Source of the DNA: Shewanella electrica
GTDB lineage: Bacteria > Pseudomonadota > Gammaproteobacteria > Enterobacterales > Shewanellaceae
Reading direction: 5' to 3'
Length of the DNA stretch: 64,000 nucleotides
Assembly (NCBI RefSeq): GCF_022321485.1
Contig: NZ_JAKOGG010000002.1
Span: 310,001-374,000 of the forward strand
In this document: positions 8,318-16,854 of the stretch, in pieces
Position numbering within the stretch: the first letter of the stretch is position 1
How the letters are laid out: each line of letters begins with the position of its first letter
Position numbers and translations under genes: made by a program
The notes under the pieces: generated by a model
What the model saw: only the letters and a program-made list of their open reading frames with translations
Told to the model about the DNA's origin: nothing
Database searches by the model: none

Positions 8318-8869
8318 TTACATCGCTTGGCTCGCGATAACCGGATGGGTCAATTCAGCAGTAGCTAACGCTCGCACTGTCACACCAAAACTGGTGATTT
8401 GTGGCAGCGTGCAGTTGTGGTGTTGGCGAATAAATTCACCACTGCTGTGCGGCTTGTCGTGCGTAGTGTGCGCATCGGCGACCAAGTCGACTGCGTAACC
8501 GAGTTCAGCGGCGCGGCGCACTGTGGTATCAACACAGAACTCAGACGCATAACCACAGATGATCAGATGGTCGATATCATGTTGGTCTAACAGTGGTTTC
8601 AAAATGGTATTTTGAAATGCGTCTGGGGTGCACTTCTGTACAAATTGATCCCCCTGACGCACCAGCAAATCTTGTTGTAAACGCCATGCATCGCTACCCG
8701 CTGGTACGTCAGCACTTTGGTGCTGAATAAATACTACCGGCGTACCTGTGGTATGTGCCCATTCGGTTACAGCGTTGATGTGACTCACGGTGGCAGCAGC
8801 ATCGTATGGCAGATTGTCTTGTTCAAAAAATGCACGTTGCATATCGATTACCAATACTGCAGTTTTCAT
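8318..8869 (-). CDS. Isochorismatase-family cysteine hydrolase
   Basis: A 183-residue cysteine hydrolase of the isochorismatase superfamily, with the catalytic triad readable as D9 (VLVIDMQRAF), K79 (QKCTPDAF) and C112 (CGYASEFCVDTT). Family members hydrolyse isochorismate, nicotinamide, N-carbamoyl compounds or other amides; nothing nearby fixes the substrate. The frame opens at 8890, but the ATG at 8869 has AAGGAA upstream with good spacing and gives the standard MKTAVLVIDMQ start. It is monocistronic, closed by a strong terminator at 8270-8297. Confidence 0.88.
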   Translation of the reverse strand: MKTAVLVIDMQRAFFEQDNLPYDAAATVSHINAVTEWAHTTGTPVVFIQHQSADVPAGSDAWRLQQDLLVRQGDQFVQKCTPDAFQNTILKPLLDQHDIDHLIICGYASEFCVDTTVRRAAELGYAVDLVADAHTTHDKPHSSGEFIRQHHNCTLPQITSFGVTVRALATAELTHPVIASQAM

Positions 8870-9099
8870 GGTAGTTCCTTCCAGTTTCAAAATTGATCAT
8901 GCTGAAATCATTACGCTAAGCAGTAGGGCACTGGGAATAGTTCGAATGATTCGTCAATACGGCAACTAAACATACGGCCTCGACTGCGGCTAAACGTTGA
9001 TATTGGTCAAAATATAACGCTTTAGTAACTAATTTACGGCAGCGGCATGTGTGTGAAAGCGCATGGTCGCGGCTTTTGAAAGTAAATGGGTTATAAAAG

Positions 9100-9387
9100 T
9101 CAGAGTGAATATAACTTTTTACGCTCAGCGGTATAGTGCCACCATGCTTGCGGTGGCTCGCCCTCAGCAAAACGCACCAGTGAGATCATCACATCCAGCA
9201 CGCACGGGTCTTGTCGTGCGCCTGTGAGTTCGCACAACCTTAAATAGAGTTGATAAGGATCTTGACCATTAAGCTGTACAGGCTGCTCGATGCCCAGTAA
9301 CCGCAGATCGTCAGCCATTGCCGGACCCACATTCGGCAGATCGGTTAACTGTTTTACCTGTTCGCGAACCACTTTAGCGGGATGCAT
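9100..9387 (-). CDS. Helix-hairpin-helix protein, Cdd1-like
   Basis: A 95-residue protein resembling the pathogenicity-locus (Cdd1) family. Residues 14-33, LTDLPNVGPAMADDLRLLGI, form a helix-hairpin-helix motif with the central LPNVGP turn. Toward the C-terminus WWHYTAERK is a conserved family ending. The motif suggests binding DNA or a protein partner; the role is unknown. It is followed on the minus strand by the isochorismatase-like gene, but the 230-bp gap (8870-9099) suggests separate transcription. I see nothing else in that gap. Confidence 0.78.
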   Translation of the reverse strand: MHPAKVVREQVKQLTDLPNVGPAMADDLRLLGIEQPVQLNGQDPYQLYLRLCELTGARQDPCVLDVMISLVRFAEGEPPQAWWHYTAERKKLYSL

Positions 9388-9449
9388 GTTGCTGTCCGAA
9401 GTTGTGGTGTTAAGTTGTCATGCTAGTGGGAAATACCGTGTCTGACTAG

Positions 9450-9548
9450 GGGCAGTTGGTGGAGAAGACTACTCGGTACATCACCTGTATTGCTTAAATC
9501 ACGCTCTGCTAGCTACAAAAACAACCAGCAAAGATCAACAACCTCTAG
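9450..9548. repeat. Dispersed repeat B, copy 1
   Basis: Aligns with the copy at 28909-29001 from TTGGTGGAGAA to CCTCTAGGG: shared ACATCACCTG, TAAATCACGC, AACAACCAGCAAAG and the terminal CCTCTAGGG. Match by eye is about 75-80%. It ends in unique DNA just before the LysR gene. Confidence 0.65.
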
Positions 9549-9610
9549 GGGCGCCCATCGGTACCTCGATTTGCCAACGTTACCTGTCGCTGGCGGCAAC
9601 AAGTGAGCAG

Positions 9611-10489
9611 CTACTGGTGCAGAAATGCGGTCAGTGCTTCTAGCAGAAGTTTGAGCGCTAACGGTTGGTGTAGTCGACTGCGATAAATGCCATAAATGCC
9701 GAGCGTTTGCGGCTGATAGTCTGGCAGTATGGCCACCAGTCTATTTTCCGCAAGATAGGGCGCAACATCCAACCATGGCAGTATCGCTATGCCAGCGTGA
9801 TTTAACACGGCATCCAGCAAAATAGATGACTCATTCACACTCAAGTTGCCCTGAATATCAACCGTCACTGGCGCGCCGCTGTGGTCGATAAACTGCCAAC
9901 GCCCTTCGGTAAAGTTGCTGTAATGCAAACAGTTATGCTGGGAGAGCTGTACTGGTGTGTGCGGTGTACCGTGCGCCGCCACATATTCCGGGCTGGCGCA
10001 CAGCACTGAGCGGCAATCACCTAAACGCCGTGCAATCACATTGGGGTCGAGTTCATTGGTGATCCGAATGGCTAAATCAATCCGCTCGGCCACCAGATTG
10101 ATATTTTGATTACTGATCATCACTTCCACTTTTAATGCAGGATGCTGCGTTAAAAAGCTGTTGAGCACTGGATTGAGGATGCGTCGAGCGGTGAAATGGG
10201 CGCAAGAGATGCGTAAGGTGCCCGCCACACTTTGTTGTAGTTCCGTTTGGCTGATGCCTTCGGCCAGCTGTTGCAGTGCTTGTGTTTGTAGCAGCAGTTG
10301 TTCACCGGCGGCGGTTAGCGTCAGCTTACGTGAGGAGCGGTGCAACAAACGGCTACCTGACCATTGCTCCATCTCCGCCAGATAACGACTCACCATTGGC
10401 CGCGACATTCCCATAGCACGGGCGGCGGCGCTTAAACTGCCCAACTCACAAATGCGATTGAATACTTCCGCAGCGGTCACTCTATCCAT
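9611..10489 (-). CDS. LysR-family transcriptional regulator
   Basis: A 292-residue LysR-type regulator. The N-terminal winged helix-turn-helix lies at about residues 1-60 (FNRICELGSLSAAARAMGMSRPMVSRYLAEME), followed by the effector-binding domain in two subdomains. The ligand is unknown. It is transcribed divergently from the dsbA-like/MBL-fold pair, with a 105-bp gap at 10490-10594 that should hold the shared control region, so regulation of that pair is likely under the usual LysR arrangement. Confidence 0.9.
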   Translation of the reverse strand: MDRVTAAEVFNRICELGSLSAAARAMGMSRPMVSRYLAEMEQWSGSRLLHRSSRKLTLTAAGEQLLLQTQALQQLAEGISQTELQQSVAGTLRISCAHFTARRILNPVLNSFLTQHPALKVEVMISNQNINLVAERIDLAIRITNELDPNVIARRLGDCRSVLCASPEYVAAHGTPHTPVQLSQHNCLHYSNFTEGRWQFIDHSGAPVTVDIQGNLSVNESSILLDAVLNHAGIAILPWLDVAPYLAENRLVAILPDYQPQTLGIYGIYRSRLHQPLALKLLLEALTAFLHQ

Positions 10490-10594
10490 TTATCTGCTCG
10501 ATTTATGAAACCTTCTATGTCTGATTATGGCTATTTTGTTTCTTAAAATGAAACTTAAAATAGCAAGCATCAAATTTTGCTGGAGACTATCTGT

Positions 10595-11251
10595 ATGACG
10601 CATTCATCTTCCCTGACATTACATTGGATCATCGACCCACTTTGCGGCTGGAGTTACGGCGCATTACCGCTGCTGCAAGCCACAGCAACTGCATGGCCTC
10701 AGCAAAATGTGCTGCATTCTGGCGGGCTATTTGTTGGCTACAGCCGTCGTCGCATCGATGCCAATTGGCACAAGCATGTGCAGGAACATGACGCCCGCAT
10801 CGCGCAACTGACAGGCGCTGAATTTGGCGCTAACTATCGTGAGCAGCTGTGCCGTGATCAATCTGTGGTGCTCGACTCATTGCCCGTTAGCAGCGCGATG
10901 TTGAGCCTGCAACAACAAGATTTTACCCAAGCGTTGGCGTTGTTAACTGCCGCTCAGCATGCATGGTATGTGGACGGCAAAGACGTAACGCAAGCCAAGG
11001 TGTTGGATGAGTTAGCCACCAAACTGGCGATCGAACCAGCGCTGTGGCAACAAGCGACCAGTGATACAGCAATGCAGCAGGCAATGACTGCCATTGAACA
11101 AACACGGCAACTGATGGCGCAGCATGGCGCGCAAGGGTTTCCGAGTTTGCTGATCCAGCGCGGTGAGCAATATAGCAATGTGCCAGTCAATCGTTTTTAC
11201 GGAGCGCCTGACGCATTAGTTGCTCAACTACAACAATGGCTTAACGCTTAA
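10595..11251 (+). CDS. DsbA-family (FrnE-like) oxidoreductase-fold protein
   Basis: A 218-residue DsbA-like thioredoxin-fold protein without signal peptide, so likely cytoplasmic, as in the FrnE/2-hydroxychromene isomerase branch. The active-site region is DPLCGWSYG, with a single Cys at residue 17 (CGWS rather than CxxC), and a cis-Pro loop GFPSLLIQ lies near the end. With one active-site Cys it may not be a classical disulfide oxidase; glutathione-linked or isomerase-type chemistry is possible. The frame opens at 10577, but the ATG at 10595 has GGAGA upstream. It is followed 23 bp later by the MBL-fold gene, so the two are probably an operon. Confidence 0.82.
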   Translation: MTHSSSLTLHWIIDPLCGWSYGALPLLQATATAWPQQNVLHSGGLFVGYSRRRIDANWHKHVQEHDARIAQLTGAEFGANYREQLCRDQSVVLDSLPVSSAMLSLQQQDFTQALALLTAAQHAWYVDGKDVTQAKVLDELATKLAIEPALWQQATSDTAMQQAMTAIEQTRQLMAQHGAQGFPSLLIQRGEQYSNVPVNRFYGAPDALVAQLQQWLNA

Positions 11252-11274
11252 TACTCATAAAACTGGACCTTATT

Positions 11275-12150
11275 ATGAAAAACTTGCTCAGAACAATACT
11301 CGCCAAAGTGCTAGTCGTCAGTGCCGCGTTGGCCTTTGGTGGCAGTGCTGCCGCCACCGAGTTACAACTACAGACGTATAATCCGCAGCAGCAGGGCGTA
11401 TTTCCTATCAGCTCAACGCTGATCACTGGTCCGCACCAAGCCATGCTGGTGGATGCGCAGTTCAGCATTAAAGATGGCGCCAAGCTGGTGGCGTTGATCA
11501 AAGCCAGTGGCAAGCAACTGACCACCATTTTGATCACTTGTGGTGACCCTGACTTTTACTTCGGCCTACAGCCGATAGTCGCGGCGTTTCCTGATGCCAA
11601 AGTGCTAGCCACACAAAAGGTGGTTGATCATATCAACGCCACTAAAGCTGCGAAAATTGCCTACTGGGGGCCGATTTTGCAAGACGGCGCACCGAGTAAA
11701 ATCATCGTGCCACAAGCGACAGCGCAGCGAGTGTTTAAGATCGATGGCGAAGTGGTAGAACTGCATAAAGCCGATGATTACGGCGCATTTTTATGGGTGC
11801 CACAGCAGCGAACGATTCTTGGCGGGGTTGGTGTTGCGGCAGGGCAACATATCTGGACCGCGGATACCCAAACCAAGGCGGCTCGCCAAGCGTGGCGCGA
11901 TGATATCGATGCGATGTTAGCGCTACAGCCTGCTAAAGTGATCCCCGGCCATTTTATTCAAACCATGCCTAGCGGTGTTGCGGCGTTGCAATTTACCAAA
12001 GACTATCTGCAAAGCTTTGAGGATGTATTGCAAACTGCGAATGGCTCCGCCGCCGTGATTGCCGCTATGCGCGCTAAATATCCTAACTTAGCGGGCGAAC
12101 AATCGTTGGAGCTGAGCGCCAAGGTGAACACTGGCGAGATGAAGTGGTAA
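11275..12150 (+). CDS. MBL-fold exported protein with degenerate zinc site
   Basis: A 291-residue protein with a signal peptide (residues 1-27, VVSAALAFGGSAAA) and the metallo-beta-lactamase fold: SSTLITGPHQAMLVDAQF is the usual first motif and VIPGH the last. The metal site is broken. The expected H-x-H-x-D-H is TCGDPDF, so the three His are C89, D91 and F94, with only D93 kept; the later Asp of the LxGD motif is also gone (ILGGVG). VIPGH keeps its His. It is therefore unlikely to be a normal zinc hydrolase and may be a binding protein. It sits 23 bp after the DsbA-like gene and is followed by a hairpin at 12181-12213. Confidence 0.82.
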   Translation: MKNLLRTILAKVLVVSAALAFGGSAAATELQLQTYNPQQQGVFPISSTLITGPHQAMLVDAQFSIKDGAKLVALIKASGKQLTTILITCGDPDFYFGLQPIVAAFPDAKVLATQKVVDHINATKAAKIAYWGPILQDGAPSKIIVPQATAQRVFKIDGEVVELHKADDYGAFLWVPQQRTILGGVGVAAGQHIWTADTQTKAARQAWRDDIDAMLALQPAKVIPGHFIQTMPSGVAALQFTKDYLQSFEDVLQTANGSAAVIAAMRAKYPNLAGEQSLELSAKVNTGEMKW

Positions 12151-12180
12151 ACATGAATTGCCGCAATGGCTGAATAACAC

Positions 12181-12213
12181 AAAGGGCGTGCAACCACTAG
12201 GTGTACGCCCTTT
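12181..12213. terminator. Hairpin between convergent genes
   Basis: AAAGGGCGT and ACGCCCTTT form a 9-bp stem that extends with a few mismatches. Lying between the converging MBL-fold and MipA/OmpV genes, it probably terminates both. Confidence 0.65.
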
Positions 12214-12249
12214 GCTCTTTGTTCCACTGTTTATTACAGATACACGTTA

Positions 12250-13002
12250 TTACATCTTGTAAGTGACGGTGAAATAGGTGGAGAAAATACCGTCACGTTC
12301 AACCATTGGGCTGTCAGCAATTTCGCTTGGTTCCCATGTGTAACGCAGCGCCAGCGAAGTGGTCAGTTCCGGGGTAATTTGGTAATTGGCTGTTAAATTA
12401 ACGTAAGGCAGAAACCCTGAGTCAGATTCAAACGCGTTTAAACCAGAAGCGACCGCTTCGCGTTGACTCACGCCATAGTAATAGTTGTTGAATTTATCGT
12501 TGTGCCATTCAACACCCACGGCTGGGATCAGCGTTAGCGCTTGGTTCCACTTAAAGCGATAACCATAGTTCGCATCCGCCATTACACCACCGTCACTTTC
12601 ATCAAGCGCATCCATATGTGCTGCGGTAGTGATTTGTCCCCAATAAGAGGAAAAGCGGTAGCGCACACCAACCATTGCCGTGCTATGGCGACGATTAAGT
12701 AACTTCAGTTGGCGGTCGCCAGTATCATCGGGATCAAATTGGCGTGGCGAGTAGGTGATGTCCAGCGCTAAGGAATGTTGTTTATTTTTGATCAGATAGT
12801 AACCGGCGGAGATACCACGCACATAAAAATTATCCGATTCATAGCTGACCATGGGGATTGGCAGTACCAAATTGTCATAGTCTTTATACACATATTGTGA
12901 ATAACCGATGGCACCACCAATGCTTATTTGCTCTTCAGCTAGAGATGGCAAGGAGGCAGTACCACAAGCGGCAATCAGCGCTAACTTTGTCCATTTATTC
13001 AT
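12250..13002 (-). CDS. MipA/OmpV-family outer-membrane protein
   Basis: An outer-membrane beta-barrel of about 250 residues with a signal peptide (MNKWTKLALIAACGTASLPSLAEE). Typical MipA/OmpV phrases are ISIGGAIGYSQYVYKDYD near the mature N-terminus, then repeated amphipathic strands (YYYGVSQREA, SLALRYTWEPSE) and a C-terminal aromatic strand ending in TYKM. Members help scaffold murein enzymes or act as porins; this role is not proven here. The frame opens at 13074, but two adjacent ATGs at 13005 and 13002 sit behind GAGGAA; 13002 has the better spacing. The upstream DNA carries a dispersed repeat (13026-13200). Confidence 0.85.
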   Translation of the reverse strand: MNKWTKLALIAACGTASLPSLAEEQISIGGAIGYSQYVYKDYDNLVLPIPMVSYESDNFYVRGISAGYYLIKNKQHSLALDITYSPRQFDPDDTGDRQLKLLNRRHSTAMVGVRYRFSSYWGQITTAAHMDALDESDGGVMADANYGYRFKWNQALTLIPAVGVEWHNDKFNNYYYGVSQREAVASGLNAFESDSGFLPYVNLTANYQITPELTTSLALRYTWEPSEIADSPMVERDGIFSTYFTVTYKM

Positions 13003-13025
13003 CATCAATTCCTCAGTAATTAGTC

Positions 13026-13200
13026 GGGCTGTTGACCCTTGCTGGTCATTTTTGTGCACTGGTGCTACCCGCAAGGTTCATTCAAACGCCTGCTGAACGT
13101 GGTTGCGCTCAGTTGGCTTAGTTGATAAGCATCATTGGCCGCGTCTGGTTCATAATGCGTTTAATCTCGGAAAAATCAAACACTAAAGGTCACCAGCCTC
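13026..13200. repeat. Dispersed repeat C with inverted ends, long copy
   Basis: Left end GGGCTGTTGACCCTT (13026-13040); right end contains AAACACTAAAGGTCA, and the ends are imperfect inverted repeats of each other (GGCTGTTGACC versus GGCTGGTGACC). A 22-base stretch at 13171-13192 is identical to 40483-40504. The same right end (AAAGGTCA..AGCCTCTAG) recurs in repeat B at 28988. It lies upstream of the MipA gene and divergent gst gene. No transposase frame is present. Confidence 0.7.
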
Positions 13201-13284
13201 TAGCGCGGCGGAGTATAGCTAAAGTAAGTTGAACGCAAGCTTATCATTTTGTGGCGCTGGCGTAGAAAACATTTACTTGTCCAA

Positions 13285-13304
13285 TACTTACCAGACGGTA
13301 AGTA
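13285..13304. promoter_or_regulatory. Perfect palindrome, candidate operator of gst
   Basis: TACTTACC and GGTAAGTA are perfect 8-bp arms around AGAC. The site is about 60 bp before the gst start, where a TetR-family repressor would typically bind. No regulator gene of that type lies beside it. Confidence 0.5.
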
Positions 13305-13364
13305 CTTCCTTTATCAGCGCAGATGCATAGACTGAAGCAGCATTTAATTGAGGATCAATGACAG

Positions 13365-13967
13365 ATGAAATTGTACTTTACCCCTGGTGCTTGTTCATTG
13401 GCACCGCACATTGTGTTGCAAGAGTTAGGCTTTCCATTTGAATTAGCGCAAGTGGATATTCCTACCCGTAAAACCATTTCAGGTGAAGATTATCTGCAAG
13501 TTAACAGCAAAGGCTATGTACCAGCGTTACAGATGGATGATGGTACTGTGTTGACCGAAGGGATTGTGATTTCACAGTTTCTGGCGGAGATGAAACCCGA
13601 AGCGGGCTTGGTGCCGACTGACAGCATGGCGCGCTATCAGCTGCAAAGTTTGTTGGTTTATCTGTCTACTGAGATCCATAAACCGATGGGGGCCATGTTT
13701 AACCCTAATCTAGTTGCGGATGCGCGTGTAGCAACAGAAGCTCAGTTGAGCAAACGCCTCGATTGGTTGGTGAATGAACTCGGTGAGCAACAATATCTGT
13801 TTAACAACCGTTTCAGTATTGCTGATGCCTACTTCTTTACCATTCTCGGATGGGCGGGCATGGTCAAATTTGATCTGAGCCGTTGGCCTACATTGGAAGG
13901 CTACCGTTTGCGTATTGCTGGCCGTCCTGCTGTACAAGCCGCGATGAAGCAGGAAGGTTTGATCTAA
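13365..13967 (+). CDS. Beta-class-like glutathione S-transferase
   Basis: A 200-residue glutathione S-transferase. The N-terminal thioredoxin-fold domain opens with MKLYFTPGACSLAPHIVLQEL, whose Cys10 is the catalytic residue of bacterial beta-class GSTs; the glutathione-binding turn follows in GYVPALQMDDGTVLTEG. The all-helix C-terminal domain starts at about residue 85. It is soluble and cytoplasmic. A perfect palindrome (13285-13304) upstream suggests control by an inducible repressor, and a terminator at 13993-14018 closes the unit. Confidence 0.92.
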   Translation: MKLYFTPGACSLAPHIVLQELGFPFELAQVDIPTRKTISGEDYLQVNSKGYVPALQMDDGTVLTEGIVISQFLAEMKPEAGLVPTDSMARYQLQSLLVYLSTEIHKPMGAMFNPNLVADARVATEAQLSKRLDWLVNELGEQQYLFNNRFSIADAYFFTILGWAGMVKFDLSRWPTLEGYRLRIAGRPAVQAAMKQEGLI

Positions 13968-13992
13968 ATCGCCTTGCTTTTGCTTGCCCAAA

Positions 13993-14018
13993 TAGCCCCG
14001 CATTGACGGGGCTTTTTC
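13993..14018 (+). terminator. Intrinsic terminator of gst
   Basis: AGCCCCG/CGGGGCT (7-bp stem, 6-nt loop) followed by TTTT, 26 bp past the stop. Confidence 0.85.
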
Positions 14019-14022
14019 GTTA

Positions 14023-14739
14023 TTACTGTGGTCCAGCGGTATCGTTAGCCGTTGTTGCGGTTAAGGTGCGTTTAGCCGGTTCATCATTGACCGGAAAATA
14101 GCGGTCAATGAAGCTAAAGCGAATCACAAATTGTTTCACCAAGTAGCCGACTAACAGCGCAGCGATAATGGTGCCTTCGCGGATACCTAACAACTCTCCA
14201 AAAATCAGCAGTGACGCCACCACGCCGCACAGCACCATGGCGCTATCAATGCGGATTTTAACTTTACCAAACTCGGTTTGCAGCAGGTCAGCGATGGTCA
14301 CCGCCAAGCCTTCACCGGGCAGATAGGTTAAGTTGGCTTTGACAATCAGAAATACCCCAAACGCCAACACCGCACAGCTCGCCACGCAGGTGAACAGTTG
14401 CAACCAGTAGCTCTCTGGCCGCACGCTGTGCAGTAGTACCATCGAGCAATCAATAAAGTAACCGAAAAATGAAGCGGCAACGATCTGCAGTAGTTGTAGC
14501 AGCCGATAGCGCCGACGCAGCAGTAAAATCTGTAGCAACACAATGAAACTGTTAAAGATAATGGTCAGTTCACCAATAGTGAGTTCGACGTGTAAACTCA
14601 ATACATAGGGTACGCAGGAGATCGGCGATACCCCTAAATTGGCCTTGATTGATAGCGCAACGCCGATTGCCATAATAAATAAGCCAATCACAAACAGCGT
14701 CACCTTATTTGCCAAGTGATGGCGTGAAATACGTTTCAT
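14023..14739 (-). CDS. YczE/YitT-like integral membrane protein
   Basis: A 238-residue inner-membrane protein with about five to six hydrophobic segments, resembling the YczE/YyaS/YitT families (DUF6198 in some schemes). Family-like parts are VIGLFIMAIGVALSIKANLGVSPIS at residues 17-41 and the repeat GVFLIVKANLTYLPGEGLAV at 132-151, so the protein is an internal duplication. The function of these proteins is unknown. The start at 14739 is preceded by GGAAG. A frame that overlaps this start by 4 bp (14736-15053) was rejected as coding. Confidence 0.8.
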   Translation of the reverse strand: MKRISRHHLANKVTLFVIGLFIMAIGVALSIKANLGVSPISCVPYVLSLHVELTIGELTIIFNSFIVLLQILLLRRRYRLLQLLQIVAASFFGYFIDCSMVLLHSVRPESYWLQLFTCVASCAVLAFGVFLIVKANLTYLPGEGLAVTIADLLQTEFGKVKIRIDSAMVLCGVVASLLIFGELLGIREGTIIAALLVGYLVKQFVIRFSFIDRYFPVNDEPAKRTLTATTANDTAGPQ

Positions 14740-15108
14740 ACCGCTTCCTTTTTATTGCTCACCCATCGACCACAGCCACCGCTAGCCTTCAGAGGTAAGC
14801 CCACAGAGAATGCCAAAGGGAATAGTGAATTCAGCGCAGTGCGTACAGCAAACGCAGCAGAACATTCGTCGATGCAGCGACAACTAAACGGGCGGTATTG
14901 AAGAGGGCCTTCAAGGCTAATCGCTAAGCGGTTTAGCTTGGCAAATACTGCGGCGCTGAAGAAGGCGGTATTATCCGCGCCTTGATACAGTAAAACTTTG
15001 ATCTTGATAGGCAAAATGAAACACTCATCGGCGTGACATCGTGCTGATAACAACAGCGGCCCGCGTTACTAAGGTAAGCTGCGGGCCGCCGGCAAGGCTG
15101 ACTAGCTG
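14740..15108. other. Intergenic region without a recognised gene
   Basis: A 105-codon minus frame overlaps the next gene start by 4 bp, but its translation has no recognisable domain and is rich in Cys and Ala as in noise. The region could hold a decayed gene. A GC-rich hairpin lies at 15056-15089. Confidence 0.4.
15056..15089 (-). terminator. Hairpin after S10 peptidase gene
   Basis: GCGGCCCGC and GCGGGCCGC form a 9-bp stem. On the minus strand it is followed by TGTTGTTATC, a weak T-rich tail, 20 bp past the stop. Confidence 0.6.
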
Positions 15109-16617
15109 TTAGTCGGCATCGCGAGCATTAACGCGGTAAAACTGTTGAATATCTTCGGCCAGTTGTTCGAAATCTGGCTGATGCAGATAGATCATATGGC
15201 CCGATTCATAGTAAGTGCGGGTCACGCGTGACAGATCGATACCGTATCTTGCAAAGGTATACTCGGCATCAAAAAACGGCGTGGCGTAATCGTAGTAACC
15301 GCTGGCGAGTAAAATATGCATGCTTGGGTTTTTACGCATCTCTTCCGACAAGCTGTATGCACTGTTGACATAGCTGGGCTCGCTGCTGCCGTCGCGGTCA
15401 TACACCCAGTTGCGATTAACTTCGCTGGAACTGACCACATATTCGCGTGACCAATTCACTTGCAAATCGTTGGCTAAATAATGGCGTAAGGCGGCGTTGT
15501 ACGCTGAGGAGATGGCGACGCTGGCAGCATCGTAATGCGGGCGCACATCCAAATCATCTAACTCATCATTTTGATAGCGTGAATCTAAGCGGCCAACGGT
15601 TAAACCTTGATCGGCCAATAACAGCTTCACGTGGCGGCCAGCTTCCACCCGCAGATTAGCGCGTTTGATGATCTCCACCGGTAACCCAGTGAAGTAGGCC
15701 AGCTTGTCGGCAATAGCATCAAACTCCGCTTTGGGTAACAGGCTGCCTTTAAACAGCGCCGGCAGATAGGTGTCTACCGCAAAGCTTTTTGCCTGTTCCA
15801 CCAAAGCTTGCACGCTGATGCTGCTTTTATCAATCTTACCGTGGTACCAAGCGGTTGCCGCCATGGTTGGCAGGTAGGTGACATAAGCAAGCAGGTTATT
15901 CGCTGCTGGCGTGCTGCCGGTGTAATCCAACGCTTGGCTGATCAAAATCAGCCCATTCATGCGCATAGGATTCGCGCGGTCGTCGAGGTAGGGTTGCATC
16001 GCGGCTGCGCGAGTGGTGCCGTAGCTTTCACTGGCGATATATTTGGCCGAGTTCCACCGGTTATTTTGTGCCACCCAGCGCTTCACGATCTGGCTGACCG
16101 ATTTAGCATCCTCTTCTAGGCCCCACACATCGGCTGCGGTGCCTTTGCCTGCCAATTTGCTAAAGCCGGTGCCGATAGGATCGATAAACACCAAATCGGT
16201 TGTATCAAGTGGGCTTAATGGATTGTCTTGCAGTGTGTATGGTGCGTTGCCTGCATCTTTGGCATCGCTTGGTACAGATACGATTTTCGGGCCAAACAAG
16301 CCCATATGCAGCCAAATAGACGCCGAGCCTGGGCCGCCGTTGAACACAAATGTGACTGGGCGATTCTCTTTGCTGTTGGCGACATAAGCGGTAGTCACGG
16401 CATCAGCGATGACATCGCCTTGGTCGTTATACAGATGCATATTGCTTACGGTAGCGGTGTAGTTAATGGTTTTACCGTGAAATTTGCCCTTGTGTTCGGT
16501 GGCAAACGTTTGCAACTGCGGCACGTCGAGCGCGCTGGCCTCTGACGACGTAGTAGGCGTTTGTGCCCACGCAGGGACGCTGCTGAGCAAACAGCCGATA
16601 AGCAAGAGTTTTTTCAT
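15109..16617 (-). CDS. S10-family serine carboxypeptidase
   Basis: A 502-residue secreted peptidase with a signal peptide (MKKLLLIGCLLSSVPAWAQ). The S10 triad is visible: the nucleophile in ASESYGTTRAAAM, at about residue 194, the Asp in LASGYYDYATPF, and the His in YYESGHMIYLHQPD near the C-terminus. FVFNGGPGSASIWLHMGLFGP at about residue 90 is the classic S10 substrate-recognition and oxyanion region. It should remove C-terminal residues in the periplasm. No metabolic partner lies beside it; the genes on both sides are unrelated. Confidence 0.92.
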   Translation of the reverse strand: MKKLLLIGCLLSSVPAWAQTPTTSSEASALDVPQLQTFATEHKGKFHGKTINYTATVSNMHLYNDQGDVIADAVTTAYVANSKENRPVTFVFNGGPGSASIWLHMGLFGPKIVSVPSDAKDAGNAPYTLQDNPLSPLDTTDLVFIDPIGTGFSKLAGKGTAADVWGLEEDAKSVSQIVKRWVAQNNRWNSAKYIASESYGTTRAAAMQPYLDDRANPMRMNGLILISQALDYTGSTPAANNLLAYVTYLPTMAATAWYHGKIDKSSISVQALVEQAKSFAVDTYLPALFKGSLLPKAEFDAIADKLAYFTGLPVEIIKRANLRVEAGRHVKLLLADQGLTVGRLDSRYQNDELDDLDVRPHYDAASVAISSAYNAALRHYLANDLQVNWSREYVVSSSEVNRNWVYDRDGSSEPSYVNSAYSLSEEMRKNPSMHILLASGYYDYATPFFDAEYTFARYGIDLSRVTRTYYESGHMIYLHQPDFEQLAEDIQQFYRVNARDAD

Positions 16618-16854
16618 TAAGTTGTCCTAATTTCTGCTCGCCACGAGCTGGCGAATTTCTACTGTCGAGTGACATTTGTTATGCGGCCTATCATAAGGGT
16701 TAACTTAACCATAATTAAGGCAAGATCGGGCTGAAACATCGGTGTAACGGTACTATTTGGTGAACAAATGTTACCGAGGATGATATTTGTACTTTTGGCT
16801 TAAATGTTGGTGGGAAAGCCGCTACACTGCGTGCCGCTAACTGAGGAGTGCTTG

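Noticed and set aside
8916-9170. Minus frame of 84 codons between the isochorismatase-like and helix-hairpin-helix genes
   Set aside because: It overlaps the start of the well-supported helix-hairpin-helix gene in a different frame and has no family likeness.
14736-15053. Minus frame of 105 codons whose stop overlaps the YczE-like start by 4 bp
   Set aside because: The ATGA overlap looks operon-like, but the translation is Cys-rich and without any recognisable family or RBS. Left as possible decayed DNA.
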